In this document: in pieces, positions 46,961 through 60,394 of the stretch
How positions within the stretch are numbered: position 1 is the stretch's first letter
Layout: each line of letters starts with the position of its first letter
NCBI GenBank assembly: GCA_963513935.1
Contig: OY740768.1
Span: forward strand, 43,828,368 to 43,892,367
From: Aphrophora alni
Lineage: Eukaryota > Arthropoda > Insecta > Hemiptera > Aphrophoridae
DNA: 64,000 nt
Direction: 5' to 3'
Position numbers and translations under genes: made by a program
Notes under the pieces: generated by a model
Databases searched by the model: none
What the model was told of the DNA's origin: nothing
What the model saw: the letters and a program-made list of their open reading frames with translations, nothing else

Positions 46961-49779
46961 CAAAACGCGTTTTTTATAAACTGGTAAAATATATCGAGAT
47001 AAAACTTTCAGAGAGAAGTTATTACAGTAAGAATTATTAATTTGATTTAAACCAATCTGAAAATAATATTAAATTTGAAACAAGAAAAGATATACAACCA
47101 AATATTTTTTTTAGATTGTAAGAAATTTATTAATTTTTTTTTTAAATTGTGTCCTTCCAACTATGTATTAACGTAGCGATTTATATAAAATAACAGCTAA
47201 TCATGACATATTTACAAACAAATTGCGAGTTTAGTCGCTGCATCTTCGGCGTTTTGAACAAACAATTTGTTTGTCAGTTACATTTTTTAACCTAGTAAAT
47301 ACTGTCGGTTTTTTTTCCACAATTCAAAACCAAATTTCAAATCTAAAGATTGACCGGTGTGTAAACTTTTATGTCTATATACATAAAAGAATAAAGTGAA
47401 TGGATGAATGGGTTGGTAATTCAATGAAGTGTTTCTCATACTGTTGTACTTATGAGGTCCTTGGCTGAAGATCCCCCATGTGTAAAAAATACAACCAAGA
47501 AAGTCCAACTGTCAAAAGAACAGAATTATAAAATTCTCTTACATCTCCGAAATATTATAGGAATATTGGTAAAAATACGGCGCAGAACTATAAAGACTTA
47601 GGCAATGCACATTTTTTTATTCGCAACAAGAATTTACATTAAGTTATTTAATAATTTTAAAAGATTAATAAATTAAGTAACCCAAATTTAAATATAATTA
47701 ACTAAATTAGAGCATTGCGAAGTACTACACGCAACTGTGTATTAAATTCATAGGAACTTGCTTACTTCTAGTGTCATTATCAATCCCTACACTCTTAATA
47801 TTGGACATGTTCTTAATGTATTTTGCTTTAAAAGATTATGCTGAATATCCAACAGACTTATATGTATAAATATAATTATTTTGCTTAATTTGTATAAACA
47901 TTGATTTAAATGTGTTGTGAAGTTTGACACATACATGATTAAATGTCAATATATTCAATTACATTTCTACAAAACATTGTATAATCAAACGGTGCAAATG
48001 ACATTTTTTGAAAGATGACAACTAATACGTTTTATTTGGGCACACAGGAAATCATAGTGCCTTCTGCCACTAAAATTTTGAGTTATTGAATAAGTGGAAT
48101 AATAAGTTCAGAGATATGGTCAAAATATGCCGACAAAGATATAATAAAAAATCATAATTCAATATTGTTTGTTTGTCTGAATTGGAAACATTCAGACATA
48201 ATTGCAAAAAAGCATTTTTTAGGGAACTTAACAATATTATATCAGCTCAAAAAACTTTACAACGATATTTGAATCCATCACATAAATTATTTATCAATAC
48301 TTATATACGAGGACGTTGATATAACTATCAGCTGTGCAAAAGTTCACATAATTAAATATAAATTGCGAAAAATATGTTTCTGGTCTAAAATAAATTTGTA
48401 TTACATGAAAAAATCACACGTTCATCGAAAATGTAAAATTGGTTTTCTATTTTTATTTGTAAATTAAAGCACGTAGGACTGGCAATATTGTGTTGATATT
48501 TACCTATCTATGGAATATTATTCGTAGAAGTTAAAAGTTTTAGTGCTGGGTTTGATTTAATTAAAATTTCAGTAACTGGAATAAACAGAACATTAAAATG
48601 CGAACGCGAAAAGTCCTGGCTTTAGGCTACAGACTACCTTTAATGTGGACTCGGGAATTCATGTACATATCTTTCTACCATTTTATGGAGATAAGCTTTT
48701 TGTAAACGTTTCTCGCGGGCAAAATTAATGTGGATTTAAACTATTTACTCACAGAAAGGAGATCAAGAACAGTATCCAAACACGAAATATGAATTTGTTT
48801 GCTGAAAAATTAGCTACTGTACTTTAAATTTTAGTTAAATAAAACATGTTACAATAGAAATCTATGTGAAAATTGTGAAAACAAATTTAATTGACTTTTC
48901 TTATTAGATTATATTGAGAAAATGATTATATTGAATATTCATCAGTTATTATTTTAATGTCTAAATTTTATGCCGATTGGAAATTACCAAAACCAATCGG
49001 AAAAGCTAAGAAGTTAACTGTGCTTAAAATCCTCGAGTATAGGTCTTCACAGATTCAAACTCGTGCCAAAAAAGCTCGGTCATTGTGGCATCTGATTACA
49101 AAAAATGTAATGTTGAAGAACATGAGGTTACTATCCTATTCTTTCAATTAAAAATAACATTTAATATTTCTACATTAACGCTAATAAAGGCACCAATTTG
49201 TTTTAAATAGTTAGGAAAATCATGTTTTACTTGTGTTTAAACAAAAAATCCATTTCGTTTAGAAAGTAAGTTCGTTACACGTGGCTGATTAATGACGTTC
49301 GTCATAAGCTTCATAAGAGGCCTACCTACATTCTTGATAAAAATTTGGTTAAAATTGGACACATCTTAGTTCTCGTGATTAATAGGTTCGCAGGTAATTT
49401 ATAGATAAGTAATGTACTGTGCACAAATATTAAGTTATTTAGGTAATAGTCATTTTTGGTTGTATGAGATGACTCAATAAAAACGTGAGCCTTAATCTAA
49501 ATTGTGGAGAGGGGGGTACCCGTCATTATTACAAAAAAAACATTATAACCCACAATTCCTTATAAACTCATTCCACAGACTAAAATTTGAAATTTTGGAG
49601 GAACACAAAAATAAATAATTAAAACCAATACCAATTGTGGCTTTGGAGTAATACAACACAAAATAAATGAAATTGGAGGAAAAAATCTTCATCGCGGAAA
49701 AAAGTATAGTTATCATAGTGATGTATATATATCATCATATATTTTAATTTCTGGACTTTTATATTTATAAACCGCTTAG
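46961..49779. other. Gene-free stretch
   Basis: No supported gene. The 64-codon + frame at 48957-49151 starts at ATG and is Lys-rich without a known domain. Near 49345-49385 an AAAATTGGACACATCTTAGT...CTCGTGATT phrase looks like an old repeat end. Confidence 0.45.
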
Positions 49780-49845
49780 GTGCTTACTTCTATGGGCTTG
49801 GCTATCCTGAAGTATCCTAGCTGAATTTAAACCTTTTTTTATGTG
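49780..49845 (+). repeat. Dispersed repeat family B, 5' fragment
   Basis: TATGGGCTTGGCTATCCTGA (49791-49810) and ATCCTAGCTGAATTTAAACC match the opening block of the copies at 21, 32 and 34 kb. The rest of the unit is absent. Confidence 0.5.
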
Positions 49846-50787
49846 ATTAAGAAAAATGGAGTTGTGGACGGGTAGAAATTCAAAACAGATATGTTTGAGA
49901 TGATATTAATTCAATTATTTTCCTTATAAAACATTATTCTCTAAATAATAAATTGAGAAAATAAAAACATTCCAGTAGGTAAAGTGGAAATTGTCAAACT
50001 GTGTCGAGATACTAAAATTACTCACAGAACAGAGAAATAGAAGAGGTTGTACATTATTAAATAACCATCTTCATGAAGGGAAGTGAAGCAAATAACTTCA
50101 AGTCGCTTTTAAGGCCAAAACTTTGCTCAGTAGCAGAAAGATAAACCTTTAATGTAGGGCTGAACTTGTTTCCTCAACTGGCAACTGCTATCTCATTTTT
50201 CTCATTTTCAGTGTAAGTGGGAAGCGATACCATTTAGCGTAATTTTATAGGAAACAAAATAACAATATACACAATAAATCTTAATTTTACATTTCCAAAT
50301 AATAGTGTAGAGGGGCGGGAGCTACATTACAGAAATATGTTTAATAGAAAATGAGCTACTAAAGGCTCAGAAAATAAGGAAAGTAACTATATAAGATTGA
50401 TCCAAATCATTTCAAGCCTAAATAAAATTTTCTCAAAATTGTAAAAAGTTTCTGCAGTTCTCTAAACTTGAGGGGGAAAATTCAACCTCATAACGATCTC
50501 GCATAAGTTCGAAACTAGGAAATTCCGTTCACAAGTCTCCTTTGGTCTCCTTTGGTTACCATTAAAAGTCTTTAAAATTTCAGTTAATTTAATTTTTTTT
50601 TTTAATCAAACATAATTAATCTATTTTAACTAGACCAGATGATATTTCGTAATATGTTTGGCAGTAACGGTCAAATATTTAAAAAACTTTTTAGCTTTAT
50701 ACGAGCAGGTGTAACTCGGCCCAACGATGTATTTATAAGGTTTGTTCTGTTCTTTTGTATTTTAAAATATATACAATTCAATGTTAC
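49846..50787. other. Gene-free stretch
   Basis: AT-rich; a doubled TCTCCTTTGG (50537 and 50547) is the only small repeat seen. Confidence 0.5.
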
Positions 50788-50913
50788 AAAGCATTACTCC
50801 ACGGTTCTAAAACATTGTTGAACGGTTGTGAAGAATTACTGCTGGGTTTCAAAGCATTATTGCACGGTTGTGAAGAATTACTTCACAGTTCCAAAACATT
50901 ACTACACGGTCCA
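50788..50913 (+). repeat. Degenerate 21-bp tandem array, six units
   Basis: Six diverged 21-bp units such as AAAGCATTACTCCACGGTTC plus T. The period equals that of the array at 3459-3792, and a common TA(C/T)T...(G/T)(C/T)AC(A/G)GT core can be aligned on the same strand, giving a shared YxTV-like readout. The open frames at 50639-50821 and 50828-51061 pass through it and are artefacts of the period. Confidence 0.75.
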
Positions 50914-50920
50914 TAATATA

Positions 50921-51500
50921 TATAGGTGTTTCGAAAAAGGTGGACTGGCTATTAATTTTCTGATTAAATACAGCAAAACGAATACAAAATATCAAATTAT
51001 ATGTAGTCGTAGTCAAATCCGTCTATCCGCCATTTTGTTATTTTATAAGAAATCATTATAGTTCCAGAAGTAAATAAGATACTGACTACAGATTTAGTAT
51101 AAGCATATTTTACGTTATGTTTTATAAATAAATAAAATAGATCAAACATTTTGTTAGTCGTTATAAATGAAAAATATTTTTTCCTTGTAAATATTAATTT
51201 TAAAGTTGCCGGAGTTCGACATTACAAATTAAACGACCAGCTATTTTTAAAATTATAAAAATAAAGTCCCTGTGTTTGGTACACTTATGAAACGAAACAT
51301 ATAAAATGTTTATACAAAATCTGCACTCAATATATTATTGAATTCTGGAATTATAATACTTATTTGTAAAAGAACAAAATGGCGGATAGACGGATAATGA
51401 AGGGGAATTCGACTATATGTTATTTGACATGTTATTGTTCGTTTCGATGTATATAATTCGAAACTGAATAGGCAGACCATCTTATTTTGAACACTCTATA
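50921..51500. mobile_element. 580-bp foldback element with ~230-bp inverted arms
   Basis: The two halves are inverted copies of each other. The ends TATAGGTGTTTCGAAAAAGG (50921-50940) and TATAGAGTGTTCAAAATAAG (reverse complement of 51481-51500) correspond. A perfect 21-bp internal match, CCGTCTATCCGCCATTTTGT plus T (51019-51039), pairs with its complement at 51373-51393. Both sides continue with TTTATA/TACAAATAAG, CCAGAA and GCAGATTT-type matches. The centre lies near 51207. It encodes nothing. This is the structure of a foldback/long-TIR MITE, probably with TA-type target duplication; it abuts the 21-bp array. Confidence 0.8.
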
Positions 51501-52145
51501 CAATTGATGGTTAGAAATCAGATTTGGTTACTGTTTTTCTAAATTTTGTATCAATCAAACCAGGCGTTCATAAAATAATGAATGGCACAAATCAATCAAA
51601 TATTTAATCATTCCCTGATTTCAAAAATAGCAAAATATGTTCTAGAATAATGAAATCATCAAAAACATATACGAATTTTTTACAATCGCAAAACTTCTCT
51701 TAGCACCTAATACAAAAGTTAAATGTTTTAAGGTAATAATGGCTAGAAGTTAGTGAAAATAGGTACCCTTCGAAAATTGAACATCTGTATAGTTTGTATC
51801 ATATGATTTTAGATTTAAGAAAATCTTAAATGATTAACTACTATTTAAAAGGTTTAATTTACAGTCGAATATTAAATATGCCCAAAGAAAATTCAATAGT
51901 AATTTTTTTAACTTGTAAAAACCACTTTGGTTTCATTTACTAACGACCTTCGTTCTTCAAATATTACAAAGTTTTCTACCGTTTTACATAACATATTCTG
52001 TTCTGAAAAGATGAGCGTTTTTGAAATGAGAAGTTGAGAGAAATACACCGGTTTATTTTAAAATGTATTAAGTGAAGTTCTGATTCAAACGTTTCACTTG
52101 AATTGTTAAAACACTGCTGCATGTTTCTCTCCCCCCCTCCCCACA
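51501..52145. other. Gene-free stretch
   Basis: AT-rich; it ends in a C-rich polypyrimidine tract (CTCTCCCCCCCTCCCCACAG, 52126-52145) that would suit a 3' splice site. Confidence 0.4.
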
Positions 52146-52309
52146 GCCATTGTAATGCCAGCTTTTATATAATTTTTTTATACAAAAATAAAATGACGCT
52201 CAAAGAAGCATTGGAAGTGTTCCCTTTGTGGCAAAATGATGTTATCCAAGCCTTTGTAAGGGTGCGTCGTTTTACAATACAGGGGTACAAAGAGGGTGAG
52301 GATTGGTAA
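52146..52309 (+). CDS. Possible coding exon, doubtful
   Basis: It follows a strong polypyrimidine tract ending in ACAG (52142-52145). An ATG at 52192 lies in a good insect context (AAAATG) and opens MTLKEALEVFPLWQNDVIQA, continuing to GYKEGEDW and a TAA at 52307-52309. A donor-like AGG/GTGAGG lies at about 52289-52296 within the frame, so a first coding exon of about 52146-52290 is possible. The residue mix looks protein-like, but I recognise no family and no partner exon was found. The opposite strand is also open (52178-52360). Treat as a weak candidate. Confidence 0.18.
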
Positions 52310-53196
52310 ATGAAATTGAAACGTATCGAGTTCTTTTAGAAATTGGGAATTTTTACTCATTGGAATATGGTACGTATTGTGTGGTAGTTGACAATACCGG
52401 CTTGGGTTGATTCTAATTTTAATTTAAATATTGCAATCTATAAATTCTATTAAGGTGTTTTTCTAGTCATAAAGAAAAATATACCTACGTCACATGTTCA
52501 AAATGAGTGACAATGTGACATAATGTAATAGAATATATTTAAATTGCGTTTATAATTTTTTCATTAATTTTTCATTAAATAAAATTTAACACATCACCAA
52601 TATATTTATCAAACGTGAATTATACGTTAGTCGAAGACACTAAATCTGATTATTGCTTATAATAGATGTTACAAAAAGTGTTATCGACTTTGTGATTTGT
52701 CTCAACGTTAGTTATAACATAAGTTTAATTAAAATGTTACATCACTATTACCCTAAAAGTTATTGCTATAGTAACTATAAGATCGTAGTACAGTACTTGA
52801 ATTTCTCTTGCGTATTCACTTGAGAGTCGGCATGGAAGTACTGACAGCTACTTGTATAATATGAGCTATTACAGGCTGCTGTAGTAAAATGAGAAGGCTA
52901 CAGAAACCCGTTTCAAACAGCAGTAATTTTGAAGTTTTACGGCCATAACAAAATATATTAAGAGGAAAGTTAAATTAAGTTTGATCTAAACTTTCGACTA
53001 CTATTATTACTATTTAAAACATTTTTTTTTTAAAATATTATATTTTAAATTAAACTGATTCTGTGTTTTTGGGCATATATAAAATGCCACAAAATTTTAA
53101 GTTATAAACAAATAAGAAAACCCTGGTATATGGTATGAGTATTTGATCAAATTTTGGTTCAACCATTTGGATTGTAGACCATTGCACAGATGACCG

Positions 53197-53198
<2 letters not shown>
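52310..53198. other. Gene-free stretch
   Basis: AT-rich, nothing recognised. Confidence 0.5.

Positions 53199-53249
<51 letters not shown>
53199..53249. repeat. (TA)n microsatellite, ~25 units
   Basis: An uninterrupted TA tract of about 50 bases, able to extrude as a cruciform. Confidence 0.95.
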
Positions 53250-53251
<2 letters not shown>

Positions 53252-56200
53252 ACATTACGGTCGATCTGAAAATGGATTATTACTGAGAAAACATAACACC
53301 GATTTTCAACTGATCAGATTTTTCTCTATACTATGTGCGTGAAAAAATAAAATAAAAAAATAAATACCTATTTTTATGTGACTAAAAGTCTTTATAACCA
53401 GCCAATTTCAAACTGTACTAAAGAATTAAAAAAATAATAAAATGTAGGCGTATTTTAATAATATATTTGGATACGTTTTGTATCATTGAAACATATATTA
53501 TTTATAATACTTATTACACTATCAAAGTATACAATTTTCCTTATTTCAGAAACAGCTATGATAGTTTTGTTAATATATTTCTTACAAGCAATTTTTATAG
53601 ATCACAATTCCAATAAAAATTTAAAGATTTAAGTACAATAATAGAAATGCTACGAAGGAAAACTTGTAAGTAATTTTTGATGAAAAAGCTAAATATAATT
53701 TAATATTCAGAGTTTAGGATGAAAATGAACATTGTCTGAAGAATTAAAAAGAAAACATATTTACCATTTGGTTTACCAAATGTTTAATCGTGGAGAGTGG
53801 AAAATTTAAATGGTTGTATAGAAGGATGCAGATGTGACAAAATGTTTGTGTGTTTATACTCAGTTTATAAATAATTCAAATCATTTTACAAACATACTGA
53901 TATGACGACAAAACTGTCAGAGTTTAATTTATATTATAAAGTAGAATTATTCAGACAAGAAACTAAAATTTATCTGTTGAAGAATAAGCAGACATTAATT
54001 GTATTCCAATAGTGTTTTAAACGACCTACCTTAACTAGGCATTATCAGACCGGTTGTAACAGGTGGTTGTATTGTACATGTATAGACTGATAGAGTGTGT
54101 GAAAGAATGCAAGAAACCTTGATAGAAGTTACCAAAATAAATATTTATGAAAAAGTATTGCAGGTTTTGAAAACAAGTAAGAGAGTCTTTAAACATAACC
54201 TATTGTTCTTAAATCTAAAATATTCCGTATACAGTTAATACGCTCACGTAATAACATACGCATTTTATTTCTTGTGTTTGTCTTCCGCTCAACAGTCGCT
54301 GATGTAGACTTTCGTATTGATTTTTGAAATTTTGGAATCATTTCTTCAATCATCTTACTTAATCTAGCTTACACTTTCTATAGTTATTATTCTTGTTTTA
54401 TTGAAATTTTGAGGTTATGTTTTTAACTACTATGCTTTTTAGTAAGAAGGCGTTATATTTTTTATCGTGGAGAGAAGTTTAGGCAACTTTGAATGTAGCA
54501 GTTAAAGCTGCATAAATGTGATATTATTACAAGAAGTTAAACAACATTTGGGTGAAAAATTATACCCAAAAAATTGTGTATTTATTTATTTTAATTATTA
54601 TTTATAAATACATCAAAAGAATTCAACTGTGCTTATTACATGTCTAACAATAATTACTTTTACGTAAGATAACTGAAATAAATTTTTCACCATCTTTTTC
54701 ATCTTATAATTTCATTAAGAAAATAAAAAGGTTAATTTGTAAAATGAAACAAATGAGGGAAGACAAAAAGAGAATTCAAAGAAAAATACAAAACAAAAAG
54801 AATAACTGAAAACCTTAAGAAGGAAGAGTGGCAGCTGAACAGCAAAAGGCTTTACTTAACTACTTAATTAATTTGTAAGAGATATCTCTACTGTAACTTA
54901 ATTCAGGAAAGTTAATCCATTGAAACATTAAGCGGTAGCAAGTTTACGATAGTCTACTATAGTTCAATAAAAAACGTTTAATTAATAACTGCATCCTATC
55001 TTAATACGTAATTTGTGTTGTCTTTATTATATGAATTACTTTGAATAAAACAAATACTAACTGTTTTCAAATTTTTGTGTTTCTAACTAATATGACATAA
55101 ATATTTTGAATAGTTAATAAATTATCATGAAGACTAAAGAATGTAATAATAACTCATCCTACACTAATGGTGATAATGTGGCAACACTGCAGGGCGGGAG
55201 GGGGAGAGGTAAGGCAGCTATCGCTGATCTTCACGGGGCTATTTTAATAACTTAATTTGTATAAGGTAAATAAAGGATGGATCATCTTTTTTCGACTTCT
55301 GTTAATTTATAAATTATTTGATTTATCACATTGTATCTTAATATATAAAGAAATATATTTTTTAATTTACTATTTAAAATAAAAATGTAGCAAAGCAAAA
55401 TATACTAGACTACACTAATATAACTTACGTAATGAAAAATTAAATATTGAGTCACGAAGGGAATTTATTTAACATTTGGTTTTATCTTTTCACATTGTAA
55501 AACATAATACACAAAGCCTTTTTCACCAATTATGCGATAATAAAAGTATATATTGTCGTACAGGATTCATTTCCACTTTTTAAGTGACAACTCCCAACTC
55601 AGAAATGTTGTGTAACAAATCATTTCTCTTTGTATTCTAAAAGGCTGTATTTAAGTAGTAATCTCAAGAATTTGTATTTTGGTCTAGTGACAAGTAGCTA
55701 AAAATCAGTTCTAAAATATTCCTTAATAACAAAGTTGACTGAAATCAATTCCATAAGCTTGAGCTAATTAACATACGTGTTTTTAACATTTTTGTTTTTA
55801 ATCACAAGAGCTCGAAAAGGAAAATTTCGCCAAAAATCTGGGAATTAATTATTTTAAGATTACATACTCGTACTTTTTTCTACACAGCACTTCATAAAAC
55901 TAATAAAATGCAACCAAGAAACACTATGAGGTATATACTATATATCTGGAGAAACTAACTGGTCATCTTTTCTCATATATTTTCTGTGTTTTCGAGTAGC
56001 GAAGACAGTTTCCTCCTATAAGATCAAATACATTCACAAAAGCCACAAGAAGAAAGAAGACACATTAAAAACCCATAAAACAAAACGTATTCATCCGTAG
56101 CAACTACAAACGACAAACTCTTGCTATGGCTTACACGGATGTAGGGGAGTTATTGAAAATGTTCACTTTTAATAAAAGTTCCCAATATTCGGATCCACTC

Positions 56201-56668
56201 TCAGCCAAATAGATCTTCACCAAAAGAAATTTCCAGTTTAATAAAATCGTTTCACTTAAGTCGGTAGTGAACAGAAAGCTTAACATCAGAGGTTCTACAT
56301 GTTGGTCTGCGTTCTTGTATCTCTATTACCTAAGGTAAATATTAATAGATTGAAATGAAATTTGGAGCAGTCATTGAATACACAAACAACACACATGTTG
56401 AAGTCATTCAGACAGTAGTAGATCAAAGGTTTAGTTACAAAATTGTATTTCAAATTAATATATTACATAAATATTATCTTTTTATAGTCTATCAATTCGT
56501 TGCTACCATAAGGATAGGTATATCTGCAATACATGCAGATAGCGAATATAAATATTGCAATTAATTATTTTGTGAGTTTATTATTATAATAATTTATTAC
56601 TATGCACAGAAGCGGGTTTTATCTAGACACTTCAGCCTATAGACTTTTTGTGTACTTCTTATTCCTGT
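53250..56668. other. Gene-free stretch
   Basis: No supported gene in about 3.4 kb. At 55160-55200 CTAATGGTGATAATGTGGCA echoes 30490-30509 and is followed by a G-rich patch (GCAGGGCGGGAGGGGGAGAG). The 69-codon + frame at 56355-56564 has no recognised domain. Confidence 0.5.
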
Positions 56669-57712
56669 CTAGCTTATTTCTATGTTCTTATTTAAGGACA
56701 GGATTTTCGAAGCCAGTTTGCTTCTTGCTTTATAGGTCTCATCTGGGCCCAAGATTAGTTGTCTTCTACGTCCTATTGTATTGAACTTTAGAAGTATATG
56801 TTCTGCAGTTTCTAGATGCTAGTTGCATAGCCTGCAATTCAGGTTTCCTTGGAATAATCCCTGGTAATAAAATGATTCTTAATAGCGTCATGGTATAATA
56901 TTTTGTGAAGTGACAAACTTAGTAAGTTTCAGATCCGGGTGGACAAGTGATCCGTAAAGTAATCCCGTTAAGTTATTTTGTCCAAAGTTTTTAATTTGTT
57001 AGTGTAGTCTTTGTTTTAGACTATTTTTTTATACGCCTTTAATTATTCCGCATACGGGTTCTGGACCAATGAAGGATTCCTTGGATTCATTTTTTACCAG
57101 ATTATCCATTATTTTCGTTGTCTTCGTAGTCTCTGTGACCTGAGATCCAGCCAAGTATTACCTGGTTTTGGGTCGAAAGCTTAATTAAAGTTCGGTGACA
57201 ATCCCACACTAGTGATAAATAGTGTTCGTGTGAGCTTAGAAACTTTAAATTAGCCTGACTGTCATACCTGATAATAATGTACTCATTGTAGTATCTCTTC
57301 GCTAGGCACGGTTGTGCGCATTCCAATAATCCCATAACTTCTGCTTGGAATACAGTTATTTTCTCAAAGCTATACTTAACCAAATATTCTTTGGTTGTTT
57401 TCCATATATTCTCACACCTGAACCAAAGTTAGTACGAGATCCATCATTATACTATTCTGTATTGGAGACCAGTCTCTGTTATCTTTTCCCTTTTGGATTA
57501 TAACTTCAAATGTTATAAGTAATGAGTTCCAATGAGGTTTTATTACTAATGTAATCAATTCTCATATTAAGTACGTGATTATACGATTTGTGTTTTCCAA
57601 TAGTGCAGTGTCCTTTTTGCCAACGGCTTCTTTTCTACATTCCAGAGAATTCCATTCTGTATGCCGCTGAAATTTCCTCAGATATTGTGCTAAGGTCTAG
57701 TGGATTTATGTT
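56669..57712 (-). pseudogene. LINE ORF2 3' part: RNase H plus zinc knuckle, decayed
   Basis: C-terminal part of a non-LTR retrotransposon polyprotein with an RNase H domain, as in I-type elements. Reading along the minus strand: an LDLSTISEEISAAYRM-like block (about 57710-57660), then NDGSRTNFGSGVRIYG (from about 57448) with the first catalytic Asp at 57443-57445. After a frame shift an open run (57383-57102) holds FQAEVMG (catalytic Glu 57339-57341), YDSQANLK (third Asp 57261-57263) and LGWISGHR (His about 57135-57137). In another frame CRLCN (CxxC, 56825-56836), ETAEHIL (His 56798-56800) and a conserved-looking tail end at TAG 56669-56671. The fourth knuckle Cys is replaced by Phe. Frameshifts and an in-frame stop make it a pseudogene; no RT domain precedes it within the window. 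Confidence 0.8.
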
Positions 57713-58444
57713 GTAAAGTTACTTAGGACAAATTATTTTAAAAGGACAATATTTACCTTTTGAAAACAATAATTAAATTATTATATATATTTTTTAAATA
57801 TTCAATCAAGGTCAGAAAATGTAATATGATGTGTCTTTCAACCATCCACATACCGATTGACAAACGATCTTATCGTAGAGTATTAACGTAGGTACAGAGT
57901 TTTCCAAAAACATGTATTTTCAAACTTTTTTTTATATTTCCGGTAATTAAAAGGAAACGTTTGTGTGATTTATTAATATTTAGTAAATTTGATTTCAACT
58001 GTAAAATTGTAACAAGTTAGAAAGAGTAATATGAAAGCCAAGTAATGAAAATAAGAATTACTGTGTTAAATGGTGTAAGCATAACCAACCGAATTTGATT
58101 GGTGTTGCTAGTCTCTTTGAAGCTGATCAAATTAGGCCTTCAAAGTTTCATATAACTTTCATTATACCTAAAATTACTTAAAATTACACATAACATAAAG
58201 TGAACTTTTACGAAAATTTATTATTATTACTTTTTTAATAGAGTTTATATTAAACTTTGAATTGCTGAATTGCCCCCTCAGTACCCCCTCCCTCAGCGGG
58301 AAAGGGGGTTTGACATTGTTTAAAAATATGTCGTATTTATCCAAAGATAATTCAAAAGTTTCATTTCCCTATTTCAATCCCATCAAAAGTTACGGAAGAA
58401 GTCCAATACTTTGGAACAGTCGATATATGTATACATATAGAGTA
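57713..58444. other. Gene-free stretch
   Basis: AT-rich apart from a C-rich/G-rich patch at 58272-58312 (CCCCCTCAGTACCCCCTCCC and GGGAAAGGGGG), which can partly pair with itself. No gene. Confidence 0.45.
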
Positions 58445-58503
58445 CCTTCTAGGGACTTGAGATTTCTATAAATTTCAAGGACCTCGGTCAAGTCCCTATA
58501 AGG
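58445..58503. repeat. 59-bp inverted repeat
   Basis: CCTTCTAGGGACTTGA (58445-58460) and the reverse complement of TCAAGTCCCTATAAGG (58488-58503) pair over 16 bp with one mismatch around a 27-nt loop. It lies just after (TATATGTATACATATA) symmetry at 58425-58440. Role unknown. Confidence 0.7.
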
Positions 58504-60394
58504 TCAGATACATGTACGACTCATACAATGATTTCGGTCATTCGATTTATATAAAAGGCCGCCAACCCTACCATCAGGTCCCTGAAGGCCCTTACATACA
58601 TGACAAATACAGAGTGACAAATAAATGAAATTGAACAGCATTATATTTCAGCTTATAGACTTGTAAATACCTTTATTTCATAACTTTCTATATCTCTACT
58701 AATGAAACCTACAAAGTTTCTTAATCATTACAGTGTGCTCCAAAATACACTATAAATTGTAAGTGTAATTATTATACTTTTCAGAGTGACATTGTTAGTT
58801 TCTGCATATTTTGTTAGTTTCAATCAAGGGCTTTTTTAGGACATTGATAACGAGTGGACAAACCAAATATAGCTTTTAAAGCTGAAAAGATGCCTTCTTC
58901 TCAAACAGCAATATACGAGTTAGGTTAAAACTTAGATCAGTGAGATAAGCCTCGGCCTGTAAGTAAACTTTTAAAATCATTCCGTATCCAAACAAATTAT
59001 AAACTTTCGTTTATTAATACTAAGCACATTAATACAAAGTTTGTATAGTCCTGTTATTTAATATAATTCATAACCACTATAACAACACTCCAAAGGTTGT
59101 ATTGAGCTAAAGTTGAAAATTCGTGACTACTAAGCATAAAATAAGTTTAAAAAAAGTTTATTAATGCAAATAAACGAAATTATTACTTCTATTAGGTTTA
59201 TTTATAAGGATTAGACCTTCATAAATGTGATAAAAAATATATATATGTGTGTAAAATCATAGGTAGGATTGATGAACAATTATTGGACCCGCGTTTTATT
59301 ATTACCAGGGGTTATTTTATGAAAACGCGCTATGATTGGGGTAAATTAAATCCAAAATTGGGCTACAAAATTTAATATATTTTGTTACTAGGATAGGTTA
59401 TTTTTTATTCCATCACTTTTTTTTTTAACAAAAAATTATAAACTATAATTACTGTTAATGTTTAAAATAAGGAAAATCTTAAATTTTATATTAACTATAC
59501 TTTTCTATGTGTTTTTGGCAGTTTTCTAACATTATTTTATCGTTTTCCACCTAATTTTAAATATACAGTGAAACAAAATAGCAAATTTCATTAAAGAAAT
59601 ATTACTCTTTCGAAAATTGGGTTCTAAGAGTATGTATGGGTCGATGGACATTTAATGTTTTAGGTTGTAACAACCTGTCTAATATATTATATATAAACAA
59701 TTTCTATGTGCAAAGAATTCGGATAATTAAAAGATCTAAGAGTTTCAACAAGGAATGTGAGGATGACTAAGAAACGAAGCCGGATCATTTTTGGACGGGA
59801 TACAAAATTCCAGCTGGTTGCTAGGCTACAAATTATTTGGTATTTAAATATCTGTAAAACATACTTGGCAGTCCGTGAATGACTTAATGAGACGGAACAA
59901 CGAAGTACTATGAAACAATTTGAGGGGCTTTGACATCTTGTAAATAAGTCTTTTAGGCTGTAGAGTTTAATTTTGCTATCCTTTCATAATTATAGTGACG
60001 ATTTGTTCTGAGATTCTTAGAAATTATTGGGCAGATGCCCAGTAAGTAGTTAATACATGCATTCTATGAGAAGAAGCGTGACGTAATGCAGCATATTAAG
60101 AGATTAATCTTACTAGAGTTTTTATTACTATTTATAATTAATTACTATCATTATAAAGTGAGATGTTTACAATTGATTGTAAACATATATAACCTGATTA
60201 ACCTGTATTATCAAAGAAACGTGGAGAACGTTTTTAGTTTGAATACATTTTTTACTACCTTTTACATACGAAGTATAGATACAGTTGCGATGAGTCAAAA
60301 AATCGATGTTACGTTTTTGCGGGTATATCCCCGAGCCCTAAAAATGTGGCCTTGAATGTCGTCCTATCGCATGTCGTATGTGTAGTGTCCTAAA
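58504..60394. other. Gene-free stretch
   Basis: No supported gene. A 39-codon ATG frame at 59763-59882 (+), starting MTKKRSRIIFGRDTKFQLVA, lies in a slightly GC-richer patch and is too short to classify. A (TA)n(TG)n run lies at 59237-59252. Confidence 0.45.
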
